Source of the DNA: Paenibacillus camerounensis
GTDB lineage: Bacteria > Bacillota > Bacilli > Paenibacillales > Paenibacillaceae
Assembly (NCBI RefSeq): GCF_000723885.1
Contig: NZ_CCDG010000018.1
Location: 22,964-86,963, forward strand
Direction of reading: 5' to 3'
DNA length: 64,000 bases
The notes beneath the pieces are model-generated. The model made no database searches. It had not been told where the DNA came from and was given only the letters and a program-made list of their open reading frames with translations. Of this stretch, positions 1-9,136 are shown in pieces. Position numbers and translations under genes: made by a program. The stretch's first letter is position 1. Every line of letters starts with the position of its first letter.

Positions 1-1
1 G

Positions 2-829
2 CTGTTTATGGTGCTGCTTCCTAAGGAAGTGCCTGCCCGCGGCTCGTTCGATATCCTGGGCGGAGTGTTCCTCGGGATCGGTACCACCGGGCTGCTGCTG
101 TTCCTGACCAGCGGCCTGTGGGTTGCCCTGATTGCCGGATTTGCCGCAATCGCCCTGTTCGTTGGCCGCATCCGCAGCACACCTGATCCATTCGTGATGC
201 CCGCGCTGTTCGCTAACCGCTCATATCTTGTACTTGCTCTGGTCGGAGTCGCCTCCTACCTGTGCAGCTTTGCCACTCTGTTCCTGCTGCCGCAGATTTT
301 GACCCACCGCTTCGGGTTCAGCGCCAGCCATGCCGGGCTGGTGATCTTCCCGGGCTCACTGCTGGCGATCTTCGTCTCCCGCGCCGTCGGGCGGGTCATT
401 GACCGCTACGGCAATGCCGGAATTCTGCGCTACGCACCGCTGCTGGTACTGCTGGCTACCGTGCTCTTCGCCCTCCTGGCCGGTCAGTCCTGGGTTGCTG
501 TTATGCTCGTTTACATGATTATGAGCCTATCCTTCACCGTACTGTCGAGCAGCGTATCCAATGAAATCTCGCGCATCCTGCCATCCTCGCAGATCGGCTC
601 GGGTATGGGATTGTTCCAGCTGCTGCAGTTCTTCAGCGGAGCATTCAGTGTGGCTATGGCTGCCAGTGCCTTGGAGTGGCAAAAAGGTCTGCCGCTCTCT
701 ACAGCCTACTCCAACATCTACTGGGGACTCTCTGCTGCTGCAATCATTGCAATTGCCTCAGCATTCGTCTACCACCGCAGCAGCCGGGGCGGCCGGCTTA
801 CCCAAATACCAGACGCGGCAGACGCCTAA
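2..829 (+). CDS. MFS drug exporter, C-terminal part (5' end outside window)
   Basis: The reading frame is open from the first bases of the window, so the gene starts upstream and only about 275 C-terminal residues are seen. They contain roughly seven hydrophobic membrane helices separated by short basic loops, including a cytoplasmic loop with an arginine-rich motif (near SRAVGRVIDRYG) typical of the major facilitator superfamily. The overall look suits the 14-helix DHA2 (EmrB/QacA) drug:proton antiporters, which export small hydrophobic compounds using the proton gradient. The substrate cannot be read from sequence. The gene ends in front of a good intrinsic terminator and appears to be the last of its transcription unit. 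Confidence 0.8.
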   Translation: MFMVLLPKEVPARGSFDILGGVFLGIGTTGLLLFLTSGLWVALIAGFAAIALFVGRIRSTPDPFVMPALFANRSYLVLALVGVASYLCSFATLFLLPQILTHRFGFSASHAGLVIFPGSLLAIFVSRAVGRVIDRYGNAGILRYAPLLVLLATVLFALLAGQSWVAVMLVYMIMSLSFTVLSSSVSNEISRILPSSQIGSGMGLFQLLQFFSGAFSVAMAASALEWQKGLPLSTAYSNIYWGLSAAAIIAIASAFVYHRSSRGGRLTQIPDAADA

Positions 830-890
830 AGGCCTGCTGCCCTTCCGATGATATGCCGACTGCTTTGTCCCATATCCCCGTACACCAAAA

Positions 891-930
891 CACCCTACAG
901 TCCGCTTTCACGGCTGCAGGGTGTTCTTTT
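891..930 (+). terminator. Intrinsic terminator after the MFS gene
   Basis: A 10-bp inverted repeat (CACCCTACAG / CTGCAGGGTG, one G-U pair) is followed by TTCTTTT on the plus strand, about 60 bases after the MFS stop codon. Confidence 0.75.
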
Positions 931-949
931 GAATACATGACGGCAGTCC

Positions 950-1117
950 TCAGACCACCAGATATTCCGCATTTTTCTCACATTCCGCACATTTCGCCGG
1001 CGGGTCCCAGTCCGAGAATTCCGTCTCCTTCAGATCCACAACATCCGGTGCATCCTCGTACTCGTCCACAAATCTGTCGATGGCCAGCTCAACATGTTCT
1101 TTACATACTACATACAT
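950..1117 (-). CDS. CxxH/CxxC zinc-binding-type small protein
   Basis: This 55-residue reading frame begins MYVVCKEHVELAIDRF and ends NAEYLVV. It has a CxxH motif (C5-x2-H8) at the start and a CxxC motif (CAEC, near residue 43) towards the end, with an acidic middle and a DWDPPAKC segment. This matches the small Bacillales 'CxxH/CxxC protein' family as I remember it. The four ligands suggest one bound zinc ion; the function is unknown. The start has an AAGGGATG-like ribosome site upstream. It follows the PepF-type gene on the same strand by about 100 bases and may be its operon partner. Confidence 0.8.
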   Translation of the reverse strand: MYVVCKEHVELAIDRFVDEYEDAPDVVDLKETEFSDWDPPAKCAECEKNAEYLVV

Positions 1118-1219
1118 TCAATCAAGCATCCCTTTCTGTGCCGCTGCGGTGTATACTTCTACTATTGTTCTACCACACTTCCACGTAAAAAGGAACCTTC
1201 CGCCGCGCAAAAGCCAGTC

Positions 1220-2998
1220 TTACTCGGCTTCCATAAATTTCTCAACATCTCCGGCAATCACCTGGATCGCATCCTGCCAAAAGGCCAGAGAATGTACGTC
1301 AATATCCATCAGCCTGGCAGCCTCGGCAATATTCCGTGTGCTGGAGGCTGAGAGAAACTGCTCATACCGTCTGACGAACGCCTGGCCCTGCTTTTTATAC
1401 TGCGCATATAGCCCCTTGGAGAGCAGCAGGCCGAACGAGTACGGGAAGTTAAGAAATTCATTGCCTGCCATATAATATCCGGCCTTGCTGATCCACTGGT
1501 AGGGATGGATTGACTCCGGCAATATACTTTCGCCATAGGCAGCCTCCATCGACTCCAGCATCAGCCCGTTCAGCTCATCTACCGAAAGATTACCCGATTG
1601 TCTGCGCTCATACAGTCTGTTCTCGAAGCAGTAACGTGCATAGAAATCGATAATATAATACCCGGCATCCGCCAGGCTCCGCTCCAGAATAGCTTCTGCT
1701 TCAGCAGCAGGAGCGCTCTGCAGCAGCTCACCGCTGATTAGGCTCTCGCAAAAAATCGACGCCGTCTCGGCAACCGGCACCGGATAATCCGTATTGACCA
1801 TACTCTGCCCGGCAAGCCGGCTGCTGTGGTAAGCATGTCCGATCTCATGCGCAAGCACGCTCACATCTATATAATTGCCTTGGAAGCTGGTAATCATCCG
1901 GCTCTCCCCGATCGGGAAGATATCAACGCACATCCCGAAGCTGCCTTTACCGCTGCGCGGCTCGGCATCGATCCAGCGCCGGGCGAACACCTTTTGTGCA
2001 AAAGCGCCCAGCTCCGGGCTGAAGCTGCTGAAGCCGGAGACAATCATCGCCTGCGCCTGCGTATAGGTGATCACACCTGACGATTCCCTGCCGGCAGGCG
2101 CGAATACATCATAGAACGGGAGCGCACCGGAGTATCCCAGCAGCTCTGCCTTCTTTTTATAATAGCGGTGGAACACCGGCAGACTGTCCCGGATAGCCTG
2201 CAGCATCACTTCAAGCGTAGCTTCATCCATCCGCGAAGACTCCAGCACCTTATGCAGCGGTGATGTATATCCACGCAGCTCATAGACTGCCGCCGCTTCA
2301 CCGGACACGGCATTAATACAGGCGGCACTCAGCGCAGCTACACTCCGGCAGGCTTCACCCTCGGCTGCTGCCGCAGCTTTGCGTACGGCTGCGTCCGCAT
2401 CATAGGCCAGATTCCGCAGCTCAGCCAGCGACACACTCCGGCTCTTTCCGTCCAGCTGGAGCTCCGTCCGCAGCGTAGACAGCGTCTGCATATACAGCCG
2501 CTCCCACGCCTTCGAGCCGTTAGCCTGCATCCGGGCAATGACGGCCTCGCCTTCTGCACTCAGCAGATGCTGCGACTTCGCCTGCAGCTCGCGCAGATAA
2601 AAGCTATGCTCCGCAAGGTAAGCATTACCTCCCAGGCTCGCCTCCAGATCCTCCGAGCTGACCCGGGCCAGCCACTTGCTGAAGCTCACCCGGGCTTCCT
2701 CCGCCCCGATGCTGAGCTCCTCCAGCTCATCCATCAGATTGATGGCCTCCGCATTGCTGCTGTCAGCACTGAAGATCAGCTCCGCATAGCTGAACAAGCG
2801 GAGGTAAATGCTTTTATAAGCGTTATATTGTTTAAGGAACTGCTCCATTACTTCAGAGGCAGCCTGTCCATCCTTTAGCTGTGAACCTGCCCATGCTGCA
2901 AGCCCCCCGGCCATTGTCTCCACAAGCCCGCGGTCCTGCCGGAAACAATCTGACTGAAATCCGGGATATATGCTATTCAAATCCCATGTTAACTGCAT
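1220..2998 (-). CDS. pepF: Oligoendopeptidase F-like zinc metallopeptidase (M3B)
   Basis: The 592-residue protein carries the metallopeptidase motif HEIGH (about residues 384-388, in VLAHEIGHAYHSS) and a downstream ETASIFCE segment that supplies the third zinc ligand, as in family M3. The N-terminal half is helical and acidic, as in PepF/M3B enzymes. Length and motif order are normal for an oligoendopeptidase that degrades short peptides in the cytoplasm; no signal peptide is visible. The start ATG at 2998 is preceded by AAGGAGAGG. It is divergent from the DUF2252 gene. The exact peptide preference is unknown. Confidence 0.9.
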   Translation of the reverse strand: MQLTWDLNSIYPGFQSDCFRQDRGLVETMAGGLAAWAGSQLKDGQAASEVMEQFLKQYNAYKSIYLRLFSYAELIFSADSSNAEAINLMDELEELSIGAEEARVSFSKWLARVSSEDLEASLGGNAYLAEHSFYLRELQAKSQHLLSAEGEAVIARMQANGSKAWERLYMQTLSTLRTELQLDGKSRSVSLAELRNLAYDADAAVRKAAAAAEGEACRSVAALSAACINAVSGEAAAVYELRGYTSPLHKVLESSRMDEATLEVMLQAIRDSLPVFHRYYKKKAELLGYSGALPFYDVFAPAGRESSGVITYTQAQAMIVSGFSSFSPELGAFAQKVFARRWIDAEPRSGKGSFGMCVDIFPIGESRMITSFQGNYIDVSVLAHEIGHAYHSSRLAGQSMVNTDYPVPVAETASIFCESLISGELLQSAPAAEAEAILERSLADAGYYIIDFYARYCFENRLYERRQSGNLSVDELNGLMLESMEAAYGESILPESIHPYQWISKAGYYMAGNEFLNFPYSFGLLLSKGLYAQYKKQGQAFVRRYEQFLSASSTRNIAEAARLMDIDVHSLAFWQDAIQVIAGDVEKFMEAE

Positions 2999-3167
2999 TT
3001 TTTAACCTCTCCTTATATTAGCTGCAGTAACCGTTGCTTCTTACATGCTCCCACCTCATTCTTCCTATTTTCACGGGTTAAATTGCTTTAAGTATAACAC
3101 GCTTGCCAAATTGCTAGTCTATGGAAATAATAGATTTAGTTATATTAGTCCGAAAGGAGCACCACCC

Positions 3168-4505
3168 ATGGTTAACCAGACGATTACCGAAGGGGTTATC
3201 CGCACACGCACCAAGCTGCGCAAAGACCTGCTGATTTCCATTTTAGATGAATTTGACGGCAGTATCATGGCCTTGAGCCACGTTGACCGTGCAGAGAAAT
3301 ACAGCAAAATGGCGCAGAGCGCCTTTTCTTTTTACCGCGGCAGTGCCTATCTGTTTTATTTTGATACGACCAGGCAGTATTTCCCGTACCACAGCGCACC
3401 GGAGCGTCCAACCTGGATTCAGGGAGATTTACATTTTGAGAACTTCGGCGCTTTTCGCAGTGAGGATGGGAATATTGTCTATGATGTGAATGATTTTGAC
3501 GAGGGCTGTGTTGGCTCTTATCTGTATGATGTGCTGCGTATGGCAGTCAGTATTGCCCTTGCCGGCAGGCAGTTAGGTTATAGCGGGGCGGAGCAGCAGA
3601 GCTTCGTTTCAGATTATGCACAAGCGTATGCGCGGCAGATCCGCCGCTTCTGTCAAGGTAAGGATGATCCTGCTGATTATGCAGTAGACGAGAATAACGC
3701 TAAGGGCCCGGTCAAAAAACTGCTGCGCAAGCTGGAAAAACGCCGTCAGAGCCACTTTCTGGAGAAGGTTACCGCCCATATGCAGAGCAGCAGAGTATTC
3801 CTTGAGAACGCTGAGCTGCTGATTCCGGAGGCTGAAGAGCAGGCGCAGCTGGAGCAGTCCTGGAGCTTCTATACACAGACGGTGGCAGCGCGTAAGCTGC
3901 AGGACGGGCATTTCCGGATCAAGGACATTGCCGTCAAGCATGGTTCAGGGACAGCATCGATCGGTCTCGACCGCTATTATATTCTGATTGAGGGCGGCAT
4001 GGAGCAGGAAGGTGCAGATGATCCCGTGCTGGAGGTAAAAGAGGTCCGTGCTCCCGTCCCGGCCTACTTCATGCCGTATTCGGAATCCTTCTGGCAGGCC
4101 TTCGCCCATCAGGGCAAACGGGTGACCGCTACCCAGCAGGCGATGCATCACAAGGCTGACCCTTATCTCGGATTCCTGACTATGAACGGCCGCGAATTCT
4201 ACGTCAGAGAACGTTCTCCCTACAAAAAAAGACTGAAGCTGGAGGACATCACGGATGCCGGTGAACTGACCAAGGTACTTGAGCTGATGGGCAGCCTGAC
4301 TGCCAAAATGCACGCCCGCGCCGATGCGGATGTCGACAAGGGAATCCTCGACTATCATAGCGAGCATGAGATTTCCAGAGCCATGGGCCCTGATCAGGAA
4401 GGCTTCGCCCGTTATATTGCCGAATGGGCCTTCGGCTATGCTAATCAGGTGGAGAAGGACTATGCTATGTTCAAGGATTGGGTAACCGCAGAATTTGGTC
4501 TGTAG
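3168..4505 (+). CDS. DUF2252 family protein
   Basis: The 445-residue protein begins MVNQTITEGVIRTRTK. I chose ATG 3168 over the in-frame upstream start at 3045 because an AAAGGAGC site lies eight bases before it. The segments YRGSAYLFYFD, WIQGDLHFENFG, YDVNDFDEG and YVRERSPYKKRL are the conserved features of DUF2252, a family with a remote protein-kinase/aminoglycoside-phosphotransferase-like fold (GDLHxxNFG resembles the catalytic loop and NDFDE the metal-binding acid). This suggests a phosphotransferase-like activity, but no substrate is known. It is monocistronic, with its own terminator, and convergent with cydC. Confidence 0.85.
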   Translation: MVNQTITEGVIRTRTKLRKDLLISILDEFDGSIMALSHVDRAEKYSKMAQSAFSFYRGSAYLFYFDTTRQYFPYHSAPERPTWIQGDLHFENFGAFRSEDGNIVYDVNDFDEGCVGSYLYDVLRMAVSIALAGRQLGYSGAEQQSFVSDYAQAYARQIRRFCQGKDDPADYAVDENNAKGPVKKLLRKLEKRRQSHFLEKVTAHMQSSRVFLENAELLIPEAEEQAQLEQSWSFYTQTVAARKLQDGHFRIKDIAVKHGSGTASIGLDRYYILIEGGMEQEGADDPVLEVKEVRAPVPAYFMPYSESFWQAFAHQGKRVTATQQAMHHKADPYLGFLTMNGREFYVRERSPYKKRLKLEDITDAGELTKVLELMGSLTAKMHARADADVDKGILDYHSEHEISRAMGPDQEGFARYIAEWAFGYANQVEKDYAMFKDWVTAEFGL

Positions 4506-4513
4506 AATCATGC

Positions 4514-4563
4514 ACCAAAAGAAGCTCGCCTCCCCAATCCGGGAAGGATGAGCTTCTTTTGGT
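4514..4563. terminator. Bidirectional terminator between DUF2252 gene and cydC
   Basis: A perfect 14-bp inverted repeat (ACCAAAAGAAGCTC and its complement) lies between two convergent genes. The A/T-rich outer ends can serve as the U-tract in either direction. Confidence 0.8.
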
Positions 4564-4569
4564 ATCATG

Positions 4570-6366
4570 CTATGCCTGTTCCGGGGCGTCTGCATCCATG
4601 AACTGAATCGGCCGGTCCAGCTCGTACAGCTTGCGGTAACGCGGCTCACGCTCCATTAACTGGGCATGAGTGCCGCGCATCTCTACCCGGCCGTCTTCCA
4701 TAAAGATAACCTCATCCATCTGCTCTGCACCGACCAGATGATGCGTAACCCAGATCAGCGTTTTGCCGGCCATCGCCTCGAACATGGTCGCCAGCAGCTC
4801 GCGCTCTATCCGCGGATCAAGACCTACCGTCGGCTCATCGAGCACGACAACCGGCGTATTCTGCAGCAGAATCCGGGCCAGAGCCATCCGCTGGCGTTCC
4901 CCGCCCGAGAAGCGTTGCCCGGCTTCCCGTACCGGAGTGTTATATCCTTCCGGCAGCGAAGAGATCAGCGTATCCAGCTTCGCCAGCGCTGCCGCCTTGC
5001 GGATACTCTCCTCAGAGGCCTCAGGATCACCGAGCCGGATATTATTCGCCACCGTAGTGTCGAACAGGTGCGGGCTCTGGTTCAGCACGGCAATCAGCTG
5101 CGGAATCTGCTCACCGTAGGCCGAAGCATCCGCTCCGTTAATGGTCACTGAACCGGCGGCAGGGGCAATAACTCCCTGAACCATCTTCAGCAGTGTCGAT
5201 TTACCTGCCCCGCTGCGGCCGATAACCGCAATTTTTCGGCCCTGCGGAAGGTCAAGGCTCAGATTCTGCACCGACCAGGCAGCATCTGCAGTGTAGCGGT
5301 AGCCGGCAGATTTCAATTCAATACGAGCCTGTCCGTCAGCCAGAATTCCCCGGACCTGTGCTGCGGCCTTGGCATTTACAGCCTCATAAGCTTCCCTGGT
5401 TATTACAGCTCCTTGCGCCTCTTCTACACCATTTAAGCGATCCAGAGAATTCCGGTACTGCGGGATTTTTTCGACAGCCTCAGACACCGGCAGAAAGGCA
5501 TCGGCAACCGGAAAGACTACCAGCACGAACGCCGCAATCAGGGTACCGGCGATGGCGCCGTCTGCAAATTCTCCAGCCGACCAGTACAGCATCGACAGTA
5601 CGGCAACACCTACTACAGCCTGCCCGATGAACATCCGCAGACGTGCCCAGCTGCGCAGCGCCCCGTCTGTGCGGGCAACTTCCCGCTCATCTGCCTCATA
5701 GGTGGCCACGAACTGGGCCTGCCGTCCGCTGATCATCCAGTCGCCCATGCCGAGCACGGCATCGGTCAGCTTCTGGTAGAGCCGGTTGCGCTCCTGCTTG
5801 ACCTGTCGCTGGCGTCTTTGGGTGAACAGCAGCGAGATCAGCGGCAGGACAACAACCAGTACCAGCATATACAACCCAATTATAAGAGCAAACGCCAGAT
5901 TGAAGGTACCCAGGGTAATGATTGCTGCTGCATAAATCAGCAGAGCAATAATACTCGGGAACACGGTGCGAAGATACACGTTCTGCAGGTATTCAATATC
6001 ATCAGCCAGCATACCGAGAATATCACCTGTCCGGAAGCGCGAGGACAGAAATAACGCCTGCGGCTCCAGGATGTTGTACAGCCTGATACGCATCTTGGAC
6101 AGAATGCGCAGAATGGTATCATGTCCGACCAGACGCTCCACATAGTGAATGACTGCACGGCTTGTCCCGAAGGTACGTACACCGACAATCGGCACGTAGA
6201 CCATCAGAATATTTTCCGGCGGGATGGATGACTTGGAGATCAGGAATCCCGAGGTGTACATCAGAGACGAAGCTGAGAAGATCGTCAGTGACCCCAGAAT
6301 GATAATCAGCAGAAACCGCCAGAAGTAGCTGGAAGCATAGGGAGCAAACCATCCTTCACGTTTCAA
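4570..6366 (-). CDS. cydC: Thiol reductant ABC exporter subunit CydC
   Basis: The 598-residue half-ABC exporter has an N-terminal six-helix membrane domain (about residues 15-310) and a C-terminal nucleotide-binding domain with Walker A GRSGAGKST, signature FSGGERQRMALAR and Walker B VVVLDEPT followed by a conserved H-loop (WVTHH). With CydD it forms the heterodimer that exports cysteine or glutathione, needed for assembly of the heme d cofactor of cytochrome bd. It is the last gene of cydABCD and its start overlaps the CydD stop by four bases (ATGA), implying translational coupling. All ABC motifs are intact. Confidence 0.93.
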   Translation of the reverse strand: MKREGWFAPYASSYFWRFLLIIILGSLTIFSASSLMYTSGFLISKSSIPPENILMVYVPIVGVRTFGTSRAVIHYVERLVGHDTILRILSKMRIRLYNILEPQALFLSSRFRTGDILGMLADDIEYLQNVYLRTVFPSIIALLIYAAAIITLGTFNLAFALIIGLYMLVLVVVLPLISLLFTQRRQRQVKQERNRLYQKLTDAVLGMGDWMISGRQAQFVATYEADEREVARTDGALRSWARLRMFIGQAVVGVAVLSMLYWSAGEFADGAIAGTLIAAFVLVVFPVADAFLPVSEAVEKIPQYRNSLDRLNGVEEAQGAVITREAYEAVNAKAAAQVRGILADGQARIELKSAGYRYTADAAWSVQNLSLDLPQGRKIAVIGRSGAGKSTLLKMVQGVIAPAAGSVTINGADASAYGEQIPQLIAVLNQSPHLFDTTVANNIRLGDPEASEESIRKAAALAKLDTLISSLPEGYNTPVREAGQRFSGGERQRMALARILLQNTPVVVLDEPTVGLDPRIERELLATMFEAMAGKTLIWVTHHLVGAEQMDEVIFMEDGRVEMRGTHAQLMEREPRYRKLYELDRPIQFMDADAPEQA

Positions 6367-8120
6367 TGGATTCCCTCCAGTTGGCTTTGAATAAGCCCGT
6401 AATAAGCACCCCGGCGCTGAATCAGCTCACGGTGTGTGCCGGCTTCAGCCACCTTGCCTTGCTGCATAACGATAATCAGATCCATATCCATCATCCAGTG
6501 CAGCCGGTGGGTCGCCAGGAATACCAGCTTCCCCTCAAACAGCGGAAGCATGGTTTCCTTAAGCTCATATTCCGTCTCAATATCAAGATGGGCTGTAGGC
6601 TCATCAAGCAGCATGACCGGACGGCTGCTGAGCAGTGCCCGGGCCAGTGCAATGCGCTGCTCCTGACCCCCGCTGACCGACCGTCCGCCGCTGCCGATCA
6701 TTTCGTTTAATCCGTCCGGTAATGACGAGACAAGCTGTGATAGCCCAGCAGCTTTAACAACTGCAGCTATATCCTCAAGCGTTGCCTCCGGGTAATAGAA
6801 CCGCACATTATCAGCCAGCGTTCCGCTGAAGATGTAAGGCCTCTGCGGAATATACGCAGTCTGTTTGCGCCACTCCTCGTCCGTAAGCGCACTGACACGG
6901 CTTCCGTTAATAACCAGACTGCCTGAGGTCGGGTGCAGGAACCCGCCCAGAATATCGACCAGTGTCGACTTGCCGGCACCGCTCTCCCCGATAATACCGA
7001 TCTTGGCAGCGCCGGTAAATGCAAGGTTCACCTCTGCCAGTGATGAAATGCCGCCTGCTTCATACTGGACACCAACCCCTTCGAGGGCCAGTGTACTGTC
7101 AGGCTTCCAGTTGAATACCCCCGCCTGGAGCGGCTTGTTTGTGGTATGCCCTTCAGCCGTGAGCGGCTCAGCCTTTACCGTCTCTCGGTCAATGATGTCC
7201 TTCATCGCTTCACCAGCCTCCTTGCCGTCCAGCGTAGCATGGAAGTCAGCGCCCACCAGCCGGACCGGCAGGAAATATTCCGGTGCCAGAATTAGAATAG
7301 TCAGCCCGGTAACCAGGGTCATCTCTTCATTAATCAGCCGCAGGCCGAGGCTTACAGCGACTGAAGCGACAGATAACATAGTGAAGAAGTCAAGCGCAAA
7401 CGATGACAGAAACGCGACACGAAGCGTGCGCATCGTTGCAGAGCGGTACCGGTCGCTGACTGTAGCAATACTTCCGCTGTGACTGCGGCTGCGCCCGAGG
7501 AACTTCAACGTCTCAAGCCCGCGCAGAGAATCGACGAAATGATTGGACAGGGTCCGGTAGGACTTCAGCTGGCGGTCCATCTGCTTGCGCGCCGTCATCC
7601 CAATCAGAATCATAAAGATAATAATAATCGGCATTGTTAAGGTTAGAATGATCCCGCTTGATGTATCAAGCATGAAGATATAAGCCAGCAGCAGCCATGG
7701 TGTAACACCCATGCCTACCATTCTTGGAATGATCAGCTCCAGATAGGTGCGGAACTTGGTCACACCCTCCAGCACGATCGTAACCAGCGCACCTGTTCCC
7801 CGGTCGCCCGCCAGCCTTGGTCCCAGCTGGAACAGCTTATCCATCATTTGTCTCCGCATGCTGCTGCCGGTAGTCTCCGCGAAGCGGTAGGAGACACGGC
7901 TCATCAGCATGGCGCAGGCATGGCGCACAAGAAACGCAAGAAGGAACAAGAGCATTCTTGCCCCTTGTTCCTTCAGCGGTTCTCCCGCAAACAGCGCCGA
8001 GACAGCTTCAGCCAGCGACTTAGCCAGCAGAAGAATGGACAGGCTTTGCACCAGGGTAAGGAAGCCTACGATCAGAAAGACCGGCTTAACTCCTTTATAC
8101 CCAAGCAAATTTTTATCCAT
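6363..8120 (-). CDS. cydD: Thiol reductant ABC exporter subunit CydD
   Basis: The 585-residue half-ABC exporter partners CydC. It has six membrane helices in the first ~310 residues, Walker A GESGAGKST, signature VSGGQEQRIALARAL and Walker B PVMLLDEPTAHLD, with an ATHRLHW switch histidine. The start ATG overlaps the stop codon of cydB by one base (TAATG), and its end overlaps cydC, so all four genes are read as one unit. The signature is slightly unusual (SGGQEQR rather than SGGQ.QR), which is seen among CydD proteins. It should act in the cytoplasmic membrane. Confidence 0.93.
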   Translation of the reverse strand: MDKNLLGYKGVKPVFLIVGFLTLVQSLSILLLAKSLAEAVSALFAGEPLKEQGARMLLFLLAFLVRHACAMLMSRVSYRFAETTGSSMRRQMMDKLFQLGPRLAGDRGTGALVTIVLEGVTKFRTYLELIIPRMVGMGVTPWLLLAYIFMLDTSSGIILTLTMPIIIIFMILIGMTARKQMDRQLKSYRTLSNHFVDSLRGLETLKFLGRSRSHSGSIATVSDRYRSATMRTLRVAFLSSFALDFFTMLSVASVAVSLGLRLINEEMTLVTGLTILILAPEYFLPVRLVGADFHATLDGKEAGEAMKDIIDRETVKAEPLTAEGHTTNKPLQAGVFNWKPDSTLALEGVGVQYEAGGISSLAEVNLAFTGAAKIGIIGESGAGKSTLVDILGGFLHPTSGSLVINGSRVSALTDEEWRKQTAYIPQRPYIFSGTLADNVRFYYPEATLEDIAAVVKAAGLSQLVSSLPDGLNEMIGSGGRSVSGGQEQRIALARALLSSRPVMLLDEPTAHLDIETEYELKETMLPLFEGKLVFLATHRLHWMMDMDLIIVMQQGKVAEAGTHRELIQRRGAYYGLIQSQLEGIH

Positions 8121-9136
8121 TAGTATTCAAGATGCTCCTTCTCGTGAACCCGTTTGTGGAAAATAAAGTAACTCCAGATCTGATAACCAAGCACGAACGG
8201 CAGTAGGGTCAGCGCCACAATGGTCATCACCTTCAGCGAATACTGGCCGGATGCGGCATTGGTAATTGTCAGGCTGAATGCTTCGTCAATAGAGCTGATC
8301 ATTACACGCGGGAACAGTCCTACGAAGACGGATAGAACAGACAGTGCCATTACAGCACCCGTCATTCCGAACGCCCAGCCGTCCTTCTGCTTGCTCATGA
8401 AATAACCGGACAATACAAAAGCCGCAACTCCTGCAACTACAAGAATCATCAGCAAGGCTCCGCGCTGCTCAAAGATATCGGTCATGAAATAAGTCATAAC
8501 AACAAAAGCAGTCAGCAGTGCTGCCAGCGGAATCAGCAGTGTCCGGCCCAGCTTGCGGGCCCGCACCTGCAGATCGCCAACCGTGCGGAGGGTGGTGAAC
8601 ATCAGTCCGTGCACCAGGCAGAGCATAACGACGGTAAGTCCTGCTACTACTGTATAAGGATTAACGATATCGAAGAATCCGGCATACATCTGCATGTCGC
8701 CGTCAATCGGCAGCCCTTTGATGAAGCTCGCGAAGACCACCGCCAGCAGGAACGGCGGCAGGAAGCTGCCGAAGAAGATGCAGACATCCCAGGTTTTTTT
8801 CCAGACTTGCGAATCGCGTTTGCCTCTGAATTCAAAGGCGACACCGCGGGCGATCAGCGCCAGCAGCGCGAAGACAAACGGGATATAGAATCCGCTGAAC
8901 AGTGTTGCATACCAGTTCGGGAAGGCGGCGAACATGGCTCCGGCTCCTGTCAGCAGCCATACTTCATTCGCATCCCAGAACGGGCCGATTGAGTTAATCA
9001 GCAGCCGGCGTTCTGTATCATTTTTGGCCAGAATCTGCGTTTCCATGCCTACGCCGAAGTCAAAGCCCTCAAGGAAGAAGAAACCGATAAAAAGAACCGC
9101 AATCAGCACAAACCATAATTCATTAAGAGAAAGCAT
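8120..9136 (-). CDS. cydB: Cytochrome bd ubiquinol/menaquinol oxidase subunit II
   Basis: The 338-residue integral membrane protein starts MLSLNELWFVLIAVLF at ATG 9136, chosen because GGAGGGAACC lies just upstream; a longer in-frame start adds twelve atypical basic residues. It carries the CydB landmarks FFFLEGFDFGVGM near the N-terminus and WDANEVWLLTGAGAMFAAFP, with eight to nine hydrophobic helices. CydB forms the second subunit of cytochrome bd and gives structural support to the heme-bearing CydA. Its start lies within the last 14 bases of cydA. It is a terminal oxidase part used at low oxygen. Confidence 0.95.
   Translation of the reverse strand: MLSLNELWFVLIAVLFIGFFFLEGFDFGVGMETQILAKNDTERRLLINSIGPFWDANEVWLLTGAGAMFAAFPNWYATLFSGFYIPFVFALLALIARGVAFEFRGKRDSQVWKKTWDVCIFFGSFLPPFLLAVVFASFIKGLPIDGDMQMYAGFFDIVNPYTVVAGLTVVMLCLVHGLMFTTLRTVGDLQVRARKLGRTLLIPLAALLTAFVVMTYFMTDIFEQRGALLMILVVAGVAAFVLSGYFMSKQKDGWAFGMTGAVMALSVLSVFVGLFPRVMISSIDEAFSLTITNAASGQYSLKVMTIVALTLLPFVLGYQIWSYFIFHKRVHEKEHLEY

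Noticed and set aside
676..1188. Plus-strand open frame of 170 codons after the MFS gene
   Set aside because: It runs through the MFS end, the terminator and the CxxH/CxxC gene on the other strand; composition is not protein-like.
3945..4649. Minus-strand open frame opposite the DUF2252 gene
   Set aside because: It is a shadow of the plus-strand gene and crosses the terminator into cydC.
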